The notes: generated from the sequence alone by a model not told the origin. A DNA stretch of 10,054 nt from Bacteroidota bacterium (GCA_023488865.1 JAMDDG010000191.1:2472-12525), one strand, 5' to 3'. Counted from the first letter of the stretch, positions 1 to 8,026 are shown. Made by a program: numbers and translations.

Positions 1-2
1 CG

Positions 3-395
3 ATTGCCCTCCAAACCGGGGCCAGGATAACGATCACGGAGAACCTGGAAGAAGCCGTTAAAGATTGCGACTTCCTTTATACCGACGTATGGGTGTCAAT
101 GGGCGAGCCTGCCGCTGTCTGGCAGGAAAGAATTGAGTTGTTGATGCCCTATCAGGTTAATCCGAAAGCGATGCAACTGACAGGCAACCCCAAAGTTAAA
201 TTCCTGCATTGCCTTCCGGCTTTCCACAACCGCGAGACAAAAACCGGAGAAGAGATTTTCCGTAAATTCGGGATTGATTCGATGGAAGTAACGGAAGAGG
301 TGTTTGAAAGTCCGGCTTCGATTGTTTTCGATCAGGCCGAAAACCGGATGCATACCATCAAAGCGGTGATGGTCGCCACCATGGGGCAGGGTTAA
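3..395 (+). CDS. argF: Ornithine carbamoyltransferase, C-terminal part (5' end outside window)
   Basis: This is the last 130 or so residues of an ornithine carbamoyltransferase, which makes citrulline from ornithine and carbamoyl phosphate (or the reverse in arginine catabolism) in the cytoplasm. The reading frame is open from the first bases, so the start lies left of the window. Visible family motifs are DVWVSMGE, the ornithine-binding/catalytic HCLPAFH, and the C-terminal block EVFESPASIVFDQAENRMHTIKAVM. HCLPAFH is the signature of true ornithine transcarbamylases, unlike the acetyl- or succinylornithine enzymes used for biosynthesis in several Bacteroidota, so a catabolic role (arcB) is possible. 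The fragment alone cannot separate argF from arcB. It ends 28 bases before the convergent nagB stop codon, and no clear terminator lies between them. Confidence 0.95.
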   Translation: MALQTGARITITENLEEAVKDCDFLYTDVWVSMGEPAAVWQERIELLMPYQVNPKAMQLTGNPKVKFLHCLPAFHNRETKTGEEIFRKFGIDSMEVTEEVFESPASIVFDQAENRMHTIKAVMVATMGQG

Positions 396-423
396 GCCTG
401 CTGCATTGAGTCGAACACCAACG

Positions 424-1257
424 TTACCAACAAGAATTAGGGTGGTTGGCCCAGACTGTTTCGGGATCGATATTGTCTTTTTCTATCTCCTTGAAATACT
501 TGTAGGTTCCAACTTTCAGTTCGATGGTTGCATCCTCATCGCAGACAATCATCCCGTGAGAATGTTGCTGCAGGGCAGTGATGGTCCACATGTGGTTGAT
601 AGCCCCTTCGACAGCTTTGTGCAAAGCCCGGGCCTTGTTGTGTCCCGTTATCAATATCAGTACCTCTTGTGCATCCATGATGGTACCAACTCCGACAGTT
701 AAGGCAGTTTTAGGCACCTGGTCCACATCGTTGTTAAAAAAACGGCTGTTGACAATTTTAGTATCCAGGTTTAACGCTTTGTCGCGGGTCCTGGAAGTCA
801 GGCTGGAACCCGGTTCGTTGAAGGCGATATGCCCATCCGCCCCGACCCCTCCAAGAAAAAGGTCAATACCTCCGACCGATTTTATCTTGGCTTCATAACG
901 GTGACACTCCATTTTCAGATCCGGGGCATTTCCATCCAGCAGGTTTACATTGGAAGGTTTGATGTCAACATGATTAAAAAAATTGTCCCACATGAAAGTA
1001 TGATAACTCTGCGGATGATTTTTAGCAATGCCAACATACTCATCCATGTTAAAAGTGATCACATTCTGAAAAGTGACTTTCCCTTCTTTGTAAAGCCTAA
1101 TCAATTCAACATACGTTCCTAAGGGTGTACTGCCGGTGGGAAGTCCCAACACAAAAGGGTTCTCTGGGGTAGGATTCGCTTCACCAATTTTATGGGCTAT
1201 ATAATTAGCAGACCAAACGGCTACACTGGTTGAATCGGGCTGAATGATGAGTCTCAT
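424..1257 (-). CDS. nagB: Glucosamine-6-phosphate deaminase
   Basis: NagB converts glucosamine 6-phosphate to fructose 6-phosphate and ammonia, feeding amino sugars into glycolysis; it is cytoplasmic and usually hexameric. The 277-residue protein is close to the 266 residues of the E. coli enzyme and aligns almost without gaps. Visible are the phosphate-binding LGLPTGSTP (38-46), NMDEYVG with the catalytic Asp72, and GGVGADGHIAFNEP carrying Asp141, His143 and Glu148. Arg172 and Lys208 of the active site are present. The E. coli allosteric-site residues Ser151, Arg158, Lys160 and Tyr254 are also conserved at the same numbers, so activation by N-acetylglucosamine 6-phosphate is plausible (inference). 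The tail is about ten residues longer than in E. coli. The ATG at 1255-1257 fits the family N-terminus MRLI. No nagA or transporter is adjacent. Confidence 0.97.
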   Translation of the reverse strand: MRLIIQPDSTSVAVWSANYIAHKIGEANPTPENPFVLGLPTGSTPLGTYVELIRLYKEGKVTFQNVITFNMDEYVGIAKNHPQSYHTFMWDNFFNHVDIKPSNVNLLDGNAPDLKMECHRYEAKIKSVGGIDLFLGGVGADGHIAFNEPGSSLTSRTRDKALNLDTKIVNSRFFNNDVDQVPKTALTVGVGTIMDAQEVLILITGHNKARALHKAVEGAINHMWTITALQQHSHGMIVCDEDATIELKVGTYKYFKEIEKDNIDPETVWANHPNSCW

Positions 1258-1291
1258 TATTCTGGTTATTTAAATTAGCTGAATGTTACAT

Positions 1292-1322
1292 CAAAATTGA
1301 TAAAATTTATAAAACAATCAAC
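1292..1322 (-). promoter_or_regulatory. Possible Bacteroidota-type promoter of nagB
   Basis: Read on the minus strand, GTTG (1319-1322) is followed after 19 bases by CAATTTTG (1292-1299). This matches the Bacteroidota pattern TTTG - 19 to 21 bases - TAnnTTTG with one mismatch in each element. It would start a transcript roughly 25-30 bases before the nagB ATG. The match is imperfect and the region is AT-rich, so chance is a real alternative. Confidence 0.35.
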
Positions 1323-1498
1323 CACTGAATTCAAAAAAGAAGATATTATTTTCTTACTATGAATCATCTGTTTTTAAAAGTGTAGTATGGAACTCCATGT
1401 TGCTGAAAATTATTTTCATCCTCTTGGATGTTAAAATCAACAATTTTCCTTTGATTCCGCTATTTCCGGCTTAATCCATGCTTTTAATCTGTTAAACC

Positions 1499-1536
1499 AT
1501 TGTTAAACTTCCAAGTCAAAATTGCGTATTAACAAT
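1499..1536. repeat. 8-bp inverted repeat, possible operator
   Basis: ATTGTTAA (1499-1506) and its exact reverse complement TTAACAAT (1529-1536) are separated by 22 bases. TGTTAAAC also occurs twice as a direct repeat, at 1490-1497 and 1501-1508, with an 11-base period of about one helical turn. Such spacing is compatible with a regulator site upstream of the gene at 1621, but the elements are AT-rich and short. Confidence 0.3.
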
Positions 1537-1620
1537 AGCTTAATCCGGTTTGGTCCATTTTTCTGTAATTATGCCGGAAATTGAGACCTAATCAATTATT
1601 ATGCTCATATTCTTCTTTGT

Positions 1621-4107
1621 ATGATATTAAGAATTAATCAGGGGACAAAAAATATAATTAAATCTATCTCCTTGATTTTCTTTGTTATTCTCCTGTCTGT
1701 TCAACTATCACAAGCTCAAAAAACTGTTATTTCAGGCAAGATTACGGAAGCAAGTACAGGGCTTCCAATTCCTTATGCCACTATCGTATTCAAAGGCACT
1801 TTTATCGGAACCATGTCCGATCTAAACGGAAATTTCAATCTCAGCACCCTTACACCAACCAATACCGTCGAAATATCTTCCATTGGATACAAAAAGAAGG
1901 AGATAGCGGTTCAACTCAAGAAAGCTGTAAATCTCGACATCCAGTTGGAAGAGGATATAATCATGACAGGCGAAGTGGTTGTAAGGCCCGGGGAGAATCC
2001 GGCAATCCCGATTTTTAAGAAAATCATCGAACACAAAAAAGAGAACAACCCGGCCAATTTCCCTTCCTGGCATAGCCGGCTCTACTCCAAAACTGAAGTT
2101 GATCTCAAAAATATCGACAAATCGCTCAGGACAAAAAAACTGCTTCAATCCTTCGATTTTGTTTTTGACTACATCGACTCCCTCAAGACTGAAGGCAAAG
2201 CTTTCTTGCCTGTTTTCTTTTCTGAAACTTTCTCCAACTATTTTCACGAAAGCGGAAATACCAAAGACCGGGAAGAAATTGTCGCCAACAAGGCCTCCGG
2301 GATGACCACCAATATGATTTCCAAATTCACCGGAAAAATTTATGAGGGATTAAATCCGTATGACAACTATTTAATGATCAAGGATGTGGGATTAGTTTCC
2401 CCGCTAAATGGCATGGGTTTGCAATTCTACAAATACTACCTTATTGATAGTACTTTCAACGAAGGTAAAAAGTATTACAAACTCTCTTTTAAACCAAAAT
2501 CTTCTCAAAGTCCTACTTTTAAAGGGTCCCTATGGATTGAAGCAGACAATTATGCCCTTACAAAAATTGACCTGCAACTTTCAGAAAAAGCGAACATCAA
2601 TTTTGTTAACAACTTCAAATATGAAGTCGAATATTCAAAAGTAGGAGCCAGATGGACGCCAAAAAATGAAATAATCGTTTTGGATGTTGATATTCAGAAG
2701 AATCCAAGATCTAAAAGGATAGGTGTCATCGGTAGAAAATCCAATTTTTATGAAGATTTCACTTTTGAAAAAGCCGAAGGGGTTAAACTCGAGGCGAACG
2801 AACGCATCACCGTTCATGAAGATGCCATGAACAAGACTGAAAAATTCTGGGATGAATCCAGGCCTATTGAACTCCAGAAAAGAGAGCTTGGAATTTACAA
2901 AATGGTTGATTCGATAAAGCATGTTCCCCTGTACAAAACGACTTCCGAATATGTATACATGTTTTATTACGGATTCCGCGACCTTGGAAAGATCGAACTT
3001 GGCCAATACTATTCTCTCTACTCGAACAACATGGTCGAAGGAAACAGGTTCAAGTTTGGCGCCCGTACCACCATGAAATTCAATAAAAATCTTCGGCTGA
3101 ACGGTTATGTTGCCTATGGCTCAAAAGACCGGGAATTCAAATACAACGGAGGGTTCGAGTACTATTTCTCAAAAAAGCCCAAGGACTATTTGACAGTTCA
3201 ATACAAACATGATTATGAAATCTTCGGCAAAAGCAAAAATGCTTTCATGATCGACAACATCCTGAACACCCTTCTAAAGAAAATGCCTTACAACAAACTA
3301 AATCTGGTCGATCGGCTTGAAATCAGATACGAAAAAGAATGGGTTGCCGGATTAACAAACAGTTTTGCTTTCAACGGCACAAAATTTTACAGCGCACCCT
3401 ATGTGAAATTTGTCTCCCCTGCCGGGAATTTAATCCCGTCAATCAGCGCAAGTGAACTAAGCCTCAATACCCGGTATGCCCCGAATGAATATTACATTCA
3501 GGATGGATTTGAAAGGTCCAAATTCGAAAATACCAGGCCCATTTTCAACTTCAATATGTCTTTGGGGGTCAAAGGCTTATTAGGTGGAGAGTACAACTAT
3601 TTTAAGGCTGAGGCACAAATCAACCAAAAATTGAAATTAAATCCATTTGGGTTCACCTATTATACCATTCAGGCTGGAAAGATTTGGGGAGACGTGCCTT
3701 TCCCGCTGATGAAAATCCACGAAGGAAACGACACTTATGCCTATGATTTTTACGCTTTTAACCTGATGAACATGCAGGAATTTGTCAGCGACAAGTATCT
3801 GTCATTGTTTATAGAACACCATTTTCAGGGATACTTTCTCAACAAAATACCGCTATTCCGAAAACTGAAATGGAGAGAGTTGGCAGGTGTCCGGACTTTG
3901 ATCGGCAGTTATGACCCCTCGCAACACAACGCCATGCTTTTCCCTACCGGGATGAAGGGTTTGCAAAACAATCCCTATACAGAAGTTTCCGCGGGTTTGG
4001 AGAATATTTTCAAAGTATTCAAAATCGTAGGTATTTGGAGGTTCAACAAATTGGACAATACAAGTTCGAAATTTGGGGTAGTTGGTACTTTGCAGCTCAT
4101 TTTATAA
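1621..4107 (+). CDS. DUF5686 outer-membrane protein with carboxypeptidase-regulatory-like domain
   Basis: An exported 828-residue protein of a family common in Bacteroidota; its molecular role is unknown. Residues 1-33 form a signal peptide (basic start, hydrophobic 15-30, cleavage near SQAQ). Residues about 36-110 are a CarboxypepD_reg-like beta-sandwich, seen in VISGKITEASTGLPIPYATI, GTMSDLNGNF and ISSIGY; the same fold begins many TonB-dependent receptors. The rest matches DUF5686, beginning near IFKKIIEHKKENNP (131-144). The C-terminal half is rich in alternating aromatic strands and ends with a strand pattern (EVSAGLENIFK, then GVVGTLQLIL) resembling Omp85-type barrels, so it is probably an outer-membrane barrel (inference). 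There is no plug domain or TonB box that I can see. ATG at 1621 is chosen because the signal peptide starts there; the next Met is far inside. It has no Shine-Dalgarno sequence. It converges on the next gene with a 26-base gap. Confidence 0.88.
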   Translation: MILRINQGTKNIIKSISLIFFVILLSVQLSQAQKTVISGKITEASTGLPIPYATIVFKGTFIGTMSDLNGNFNLSTLTPTNTVEISSIGYKKKEIAVQLKKAVNLDIQLEEDIIMTGEVVVRPGENPAIPIFKKIIEHKKENNPANFPSWHSRLYSKTEVDLKNIDKSLRTKKLLQSFDFVFDYIDSLKTEGKAFLPVFFSETFSNYFHESGNTKDREEIVANKASGMTTNMISKFTGKIYEGLNPYDNYLMIKDVGLVSPLNGMGLQFYKYYLIDSTFNEGKKYYKLSFKPKSSQSPTFKGSLWIEADNYALTKIDLQLSEKANINFVNNFKYEVEYSKVGARWTPKNEIIVLDVDIQKNPRSKRIGVIGRKSNFYEDFTFEKAEGVKLEANERITVHEDAMNKTEKFWDESRPIELQKRELGIYKMVDSIKHVPLYKTTSEYVYMFYYGFRDLGKIELGQYYSLYSNNMVEGNRFKFGARTTMKFNKNLRLNGYVAYGSKDREFKYNGGFEYYFSKKPKDYLTVQYKHDYEIFGKSKNAFMIDNILNTLLKKMPYNKLNLVDRLEIRYEKEWVAGLTNSFAFNGTKFYSAPYVKFVSPAGNLIPSISASELSLNTRYAPNEYYIQDGFERSKFENTRPIFNFNMSLGVKGLLGGEYNYFKAEAQINQKLKLNPFGFTYYTIQAGKIWGDVPFPLMKIHEGNDTYAYDFYAFNLMNMQEFVSDKYLSLFIEHHFQGYFLNKIPLFRKLKWRELAGVRTLIGSYDPSQHNAMLFPTGMKGLQNNPYTEVSAGLENIFKVFKIVGIWRFNKLDNTSSKFGVVGTLQLIL

Positions 4108-4118
4108 CCCATCCCTGC

Positions 4119-4134
4119 AAAAAGAAATCTTTTT
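4119..4134. terminator. Weak AT-rich hairpin between convergent genes
   Basis: AAAAAG (4119-4124) and CTTTTT (4129-4134) can pair across a 4-base loop in the 26-base gap between the stop codons of the flanking convergent genes, followed by more T on the plus strand. It could act as a small terminator, but the stem is nearly all A-T pairs and slightly overlaps the stop codon of the minus-strand gene. Confidence 0.25.
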
Positions 4135-5774
4135 TATTTAGGCAATACCTCTTCTATCACGCTTCCGGTAGCGCTGTTGGGAGGTACAATGCCCAGCAGG
4201 GCACAGATAGTCGGGACTACATCGGTAGCATCTGTTTTTTTCAGCGTTGTGCCTTTCTTTATTCCTGCGCCATACCACACCAACGGCACCTGATCGTTGT
4301 CGGTGTAATCGATCGACTTGTATTTTTCCTTCGGAAGCCATCCCTCCTCGTAGCGGATCAGCACATCGCCGGAACGTTTGATGTGGAAATTATTTTGGAA
4401 TGCGGCCAGGGGGCCACCCAAGAAATTATCAGATTCTATTTCGAAGGCAGCTTTTGCATAGGCAATACCTTCGAACTGATTTAAAAAGCTGGCTGTCTCG
4501 GCCTGCATTTCACGAAGGTTGATCTTCTTCTTCGCCACCAGTTCGTGGTTCAGGTACAACTGTTGGTTGCTAAATTTTTCGATCCAGTTTCCCTCTCCAA
4601 ATTTGATGTTCAAGAAGGATTTTAGCAGCGCCACTGAGCTCTCGGGATCAAAAATCCCGGTGTTTAACCGGAATTTTTCCTTCAAATAATCAGGATGATA
4701 AGAAACACTTGATGTTGAGGTAAGAAAAAACAGGACGTTTTCAGTTCCATATCCATTTTCGATGTATTTCAATAATTCAGCGATCTCTTTGTCTAAGCGC
4801 AGATAGGTATCCTCCATCTCAATTGACAGTGGTCCAAAATTACCGCACTCTTTATCCATCGAGGAGAAAACCAACGTCAGCAGATCGGGTATGAAGTCGT
4901 ATCCAAGTTGCTCCTTGGGGATCAGCTGAAGTGCAAAATCTTTCAGAAGCGTATTGGCGAATGGAGTGCTTTTGAGGAGTGTATAGGTTCCACCTGACTC
5001 TTTCTTTATCTTAAGCAGGTCATAAGGAAAATTATGGTATTTACCAAGAAAGCCGGTCTCATGAAGGGAAGCGTTCTCCACACTCTCGTTGTAAGTAATT
5101 GGTTCATTTAGGGTTTTCCAAGGTTCGCTAAGGTATTTGTCGGCCAGTTTGAATTGATTAAAATCGTAAGCCCAGGTTGGAAATTTCTCCATGTAATAAG
5201 AACTCGAGATCATATTGCCGGTACTATCATCCAGCCAGTATGCTCCGTCAGCCGAATGTCCGGCGGAAAAAACTGCAGCATAGTCATTCATGGCAATGCT
5301 GAATACCCGAGCCCTCCCGTTGGTAACCAACTTCAACCGATCGCCCAGGGTGGGGGTCAACAATCTGGCGGCAGATCGTTCACCCAGTTTTGAATCAGAG
5401 CCAACGGTTGTAAAGTAGCTATCGAAAATGCAGTCAGTTTCTTTGTTCTTCAAACGATCAATCCAGTTATCATTGACAATTCCATGGTGCGAAGGGGTTG
5501 TTCCGGTGAACAAAGTGGCCATACCAACGGTAGGACGCTGAACGAGGTTGTTCACATGATGATTGGCACAGATAAATCCCCTGGAATAAAGCCGCTTGAA
5601 TCCATCCTCCCCGAATTTATTCCAGTAACGCTCGATGTAGTCGGGATGCATATCTTCGATGACTAAGCCAACAATCAACCGCGGAGCCGCGGTCGAAACG
5701 GTAGTATGCCCCTGGGCAAAGAGAAATACCGGAAAAATGAGGGAGAGAATGAACAAAAAAGATCTGCGGACCAT
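4134..5774 (-). CDS. PafA-family alkaline phosphatase homologue, probably catalytically inactive
   Basis: A secreted 546-residue member of the alkaline phosphatase superfamily, close in length and framework to the PafA phosphatase of Flavobacteriia. Residues 1-21 are a signal peptide (cleavage near FAQ). Family landmarks are RLIVGLVIEDM (32-42), TLFTGTTPSHHGI (87-99), NFGPLSIEMEDTYLRLDKEI (312-331), and KRSGDVLI (466-473) near the C-terminus. Compared with PafA from memory, catalytic positions are changed. The metal Asp38 is Glu40, and the nucleophile Thr79 position falls on Pro81 with Thr82 next to it. Lys162/Arg164 are Asn163/Tyr165, and His309 is Gly311. The SADHG metal motif is replaced by TSTSS (352-356), and His486 is lost. 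Only the Asp305 equivalent (Asp307) remains. The frame is intact and the framework conserved, so this looks like a maintained non-catalytic or altered-function homologue rather than a decaying gene. It has its own promoter upstream. Confidence 0.85.
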   Translation of the reverse strand: MVRRSFLFILSLIFPVFLFAQGHTTVSTAAPRLIVGLVIEDMHPDYIERYWNKFGEDGFKRLYSRGFICANHHVNNLVQRPTVGMATLFTGTTPSHHGIVNDNWIDRLKNKETDCIFDSYFTTVGSDSKLGERSAARLLTPTLGDRLKLVTNGRARVFSIAMNDYAAVFSAGHSADGAYWLDDSTGNMISSSYYMEKFPTWAYDFNQFKLADKYLSEPWKTLNEPITYNESVENASLHETGFLGKYHNFPYDLLKIKKESGGTYTLLKSTPFANTLLKDFALQLIPKEQLGYDFIPDLLTLVFSSMDKECGNFGPLSIEMEDTYLRLDKEIAELLKYIENGYGTENVLFFLTSTSSVSYHPDYLKEKFRLNTGIFDPESSVALLKSFLNIKFGEGNWIEKFSNQQLYLNHELVAKKKINLREMQAETASFLNQFEGIAYAKAAFEIESDNFLGGPLAAFQNNFHIKRSGDVLIRYEEGWLPKEKYKSIDYTDNDQVPLVWYGAGIKKGTTLKKTDATDVVPTICALLGIVPPNSATGSVIEEVLPK

Positions 5775-5790
5775 ACCTGATAATTTTGGA

Positions 5791-5821
5791 CAAATGTAAC
5801 GACTTGTGTCGATCCATCAAA
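5791..5821 (-). promoter_or_regulatory. Bacteroidota-type promoter of the PafA-like gene
   Basis: On the minus strand, TTTG (5818-5821) is followed after exactly 19 bases by TACATTTG (5791-5798), a perfect match to TTTG / TAnnTTTG, the consensus of the Bacteroidota primary sigma factor. Transcription would begin near 5785, leaving a leader of about 10-15 bases before the ATG at 5774. This supports both the start codon of that gene and the taxonomic assignment. Confidence 0.65.
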
Positions 5822-5941
5822 AAACAATTATTTTAGCACATAGTTTTGCAAATACTAAACCCGTTGGGCAGAGAAAATTAGTCGCATTCTGAATTTTTTG
5901 TTCCATTTGCAAATCTGAAGATAAACCTTCAACTTTATCAA

Positions 5942-7954
5942 TTGTATAAATATTGGAAATTGAAACTCCTGATTTTTCTCTTTTTTTGGCATTTGTTTGT
6001 ATACCCTTTGTCTGCTAAAGAGGTACATTCCCTTTTTACAACCAAAGGGATAAAAGAGATTCTCTTGCCTTCCGATTCACTAACCGGAAATGAACCTTTT
6101 ATATCTTCTCCAGAAAAAGTAAAAAGCAGCAGGGATTCCAGCACTGTTTATCCCTATGATTCTCCTAAAATTCTCGTTCACAAATCCCCTTTCCTTAAGC
6201 CTCTTTATTCTGACACAACAAAACTCATCACTGTCAGTTCGATCGCATCTCCGGTGACTTTAAATGAACTGGTCATCAAAAATAATTTCACAAAAAACCT
6301 GCTTGGCCATTTTATCACTTCACAACATACGGCCATAGTTCAATCCGGCGTTCAAAGCATTTCCTATTTTAAATTATTCAGTGGTAAAAAGATTGCATCA
6401 ATCCGGTTTGTCAGACTGCATCCTTTTGGTTCTTCTATGCAAGACACTTCATTGGTAGCAACGAAATGGATTGAAAAAGCCGGCAACAGGCTACACATGA
6501 ATACGGCAAAAAGCAAACTCGGTATGCAGCTGCTATTTAAAGTAGGCGATCAGGTTAAGCCTTTACTGATGGCTGAAAACGAAAAGCTGATGCGTGATCT
6601 TAGTTATCTCGAAGATGTCTCCTTCCATCTTGAACCAGTCGAAAATAGCCCGGACGAAGTCAATGTTATTATCGTAAGTAAAGACAAATTCGAATATGCC
6701 ATTAGTATGGGCCTCGATGCCGATAACAGCGACGTTGAGGTTGTCAATGAAAATATGTTCGGATTGGGCCATCGGTTGAATATCGGTATGGCACAAAAAA
6801 ATAAATACCTTCCGGAGATGGGAATCTATTTTTCTTACCATGTTAACAACCTCTTTGGTCAATTCATCAATTCAACGTTCGGATTTTCTGATACTTATTT
6901 AAAAAAAGGGTGGAATGTCTCTGCTGAAAAAAAAATTCTTACTTCCATGGATGAAAACGCTGGCGGTTTTTCTTTCGACCACGTTTCAAAATACAATTAC
7001 ATATCCGATAATCATCCAATTGCATTAGATACGGTCGTTTCATACATATCAAGCGATTTATGGTTTTTGCATGCATTCCCCGGTACAAGAAACCTTCTGA
7101 ACAAAACCTTACTCTCATTCAGATACTACCATCAGGGATTTAATCCGGAAAAAGAGGATTCATTGGGCCAGAGTGAGTTTTTAAGAAATCACGATTTTTT
7201 TCTAACCGGAGTAAGTTTTGCCCGGAGAAACCTATACAAAAATAACCTTGTTTACGGGTATGGTGTAACCGAAGATATCCCGTACGGGCATTACTATGAA
7301 ATAACGGCCGGTTTGGACAGGTCACAGTTTGGAACATGGCCTTATTTAGGTTTTTCATTGAGCAATGCCTTCATCGATAAACAAGGAAGTTATTACAGCG
7401 GACGACTTGCCCTGGATGGGTTTCTTGATAACGGGATCGTCAGACAGGGCACCATCCTTGCTAATGTTAATTTTTTCTCCAGGAAATTTTTCGCCCTTGG
7501 GGATCCATTACGGGTGTTTATCAATGTTGAATTTCTTAGCGGCATCAATCGGTTTAAAGAGGAATACCTAACAATAGACGGACGATTTGGGATCAGGGAC
7601 TTTTACGCCGGTAAATTGAGGGGGGATAACCGGCTAAAGATTAATCTCGAAACGGCAAGGTATTTAAAGTGGAACTTTTACGGTTTTAGGTTCACCAACT
7701 ATTTCTTTACAGATTTTGCATTTTTATCTGACAAACCTAAAACCATCTTTACAACTAATTTTTATGCCGGAATTGGGACCGGATTCAGAATATACAATGA
7801 ATCACTTGTCTTTAGGATAATCGACATCCGACTATCCTGGTTTCCTGTTTTGCCCGATGGAATGAGCCATTTTGGGGCTAATATTCAAGGACTTACAAAA
7901 TCACGATTCGATGACTTTCTGGGAAGAAGATCAGAAGTCATCAGATACCAATAA
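5942..7954 (+). CDS. Omp85/BamA-TamA-like outer-membrane barrel protein with one POTRA-like domain
   Basis: A 670-residue exported protein that resembles the Omp85 superfamily, whose members insert or translocate proteins at the outer membrane; its substrate is unknown. Residues 1-25 form a signal peptide (KLKLL, hydrophobic core, cleavage near LSA-KE). About 120 residues of low-complexity, Ser/Pro-rich linker follow. Residues 148-248 look like a POTRA domain: IASIRFVRLHPFG, then LLFKVGDQVKPLL and AENEKLMRDLSYLEDV, then a V-V-I-V strand. From about residue 250 the sequence is barrel-like, opening with VNENMFGLGHRLNIGM, typical of Omp85 barrels. The frame is open back to 5882 but contains no ATG there; TTG at 5942 is the only codon giving a complete signal peptide, since the first internal ATG is near residue 166. 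It is divergent from the PafA-like gene, with 167 bases between them. Confidence 0.75.
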   Translation: MYKYWKLKLLIFLFFWHLFVYPLSAKEVHSLFTTKGIKEILLPSDSLTGNEPFISSPEKVKSSRDSSTVYPYDSPKILVHKSPFLKPLYSDTTKLITVSSIASPVTLNELVIKNNFTKNLLGHFITSQHTAIVQSGVQSISYFKLFSGKKIASIRFVRLHPFGSSMQDTSLVATKWIEKAGNRLHMNTAKSKLGMQLLFKVGDQVKPLLMAENEKLMRDLSYLEDVSFHLEPVENSPDEVNVIIVSKDKFEYAISMGLDADNSDVEVVNENMFGLGHRLNIGMAQKNKYLPEMGIYFSYHVNNLFGQFINSTFGFSDTYLKKGWNVSAEKKILTSMDENAGGFSFDHVSKYNYISDNHPIALDTVVSYISSDLWFLHAFPGTRNLLNKTLLSFRYYHQGFNPEKEDSLGQSEFLRNHDFFLTGVSFARRNLYKNNLVYGYGVTEDIPYGHYYEITAGLDRSQFGTWPYLGFSLSNAFIDKQGSYYSGRLALDGFLDNGIVRQGTILANVNFFSRKFFALGDPLRVFINVEFLSGINRFKEEYLTIDGRFGIRDFYAGKLRGDNRLKINLETARYLKWNFYGFRFTNYFFTDFAFLSDKPKTIFTTNFYAGIGTGFRIYNESLVFRIIDIRLSWFPVLPDGMSHFGANIQGLTKSRFDDFLGRRSEVIRYQ

Positions 7955-7996
7955 AGTCTGAACCAACGCTAAAATCTCCAATCCGATACAATGACA

Positions 7997-8026
7997 AAAG
8001 CTTCACCCTAGGGAAGGTGAAGCTTT
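7997..8026. terminator. Strong hairpin, probable bidirectional terminator
   Basis: AAAGCTTCACC (7997-8007) pairs perfectly with GGTGAAGCTTT (8016-8026) over 11 bp around an 8-base loop. It lies between two convergent genes ending at 7954 and 8145, where a shared terminator is expected. On the minus strand the stem is followed by TTTTG; on the plus strand by TTTC, so the T-tracts are short on both sides. Confidence 0.6.

Larger units (their letters stand above)
1258..1620. other. 363-bp divergent intergenic region
   Basis: This AT-rich stretch separates divergent nagB and the DUF5686 gene. I see no convincing gene: the longest ATG-started frames are around 15 codons. It holds the possible nagB promoter and, at 1490-1536, short repeated TGTTAAAC/ATTGTTAA elements. 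No good TTTG/TAnnTTTG pair was found for the rightward gene at 1621; TAATTATG (1566-1573) is the closest -7 candidate but has no correctly spaced -33 element. No riboswitch or tRNA was recognised. Confidence 0.7.

Noticed and set aside
96..353. 85-codon frame antisense to the ornithine carbamoyltransferase
   Set aside because: It is a shadow of a strongly conserved coding region with no features of its own.
1613..1620. Sequence ending in TTTG directly before the ATG at 1621
   Set aside because: A promoter there would start transcription inside the signal peptide codons, and the TA of the consensus is missing.
1822..2247. 141-codon frame antisense to the DUF5686 gene
   Set aside because: It lies wholly inside a well-supported gene and has no recognisable domain, signal peptide or promoter.
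4035..4484. 149-codon plus-strand frame overlapping the ends of two convergent genes
   Set aside because: It is antisense to the conserved C-terminus of the PafA-like gene and shows no family features.
5841..5848. TAGTTTTG, a perfect -7 type element on the plus strand before the Omp85-like gene
   Set aside because: No TTTG or TTG lies 17-23 bases upstream on the same strand, so the promoter is incomplete.
7994..8010. Tiny ATG frame inside the intergenic hairpin region
   Set aside because: It has only six codons (ATGACAAAAGC onward) and coincides with the terminator stem.
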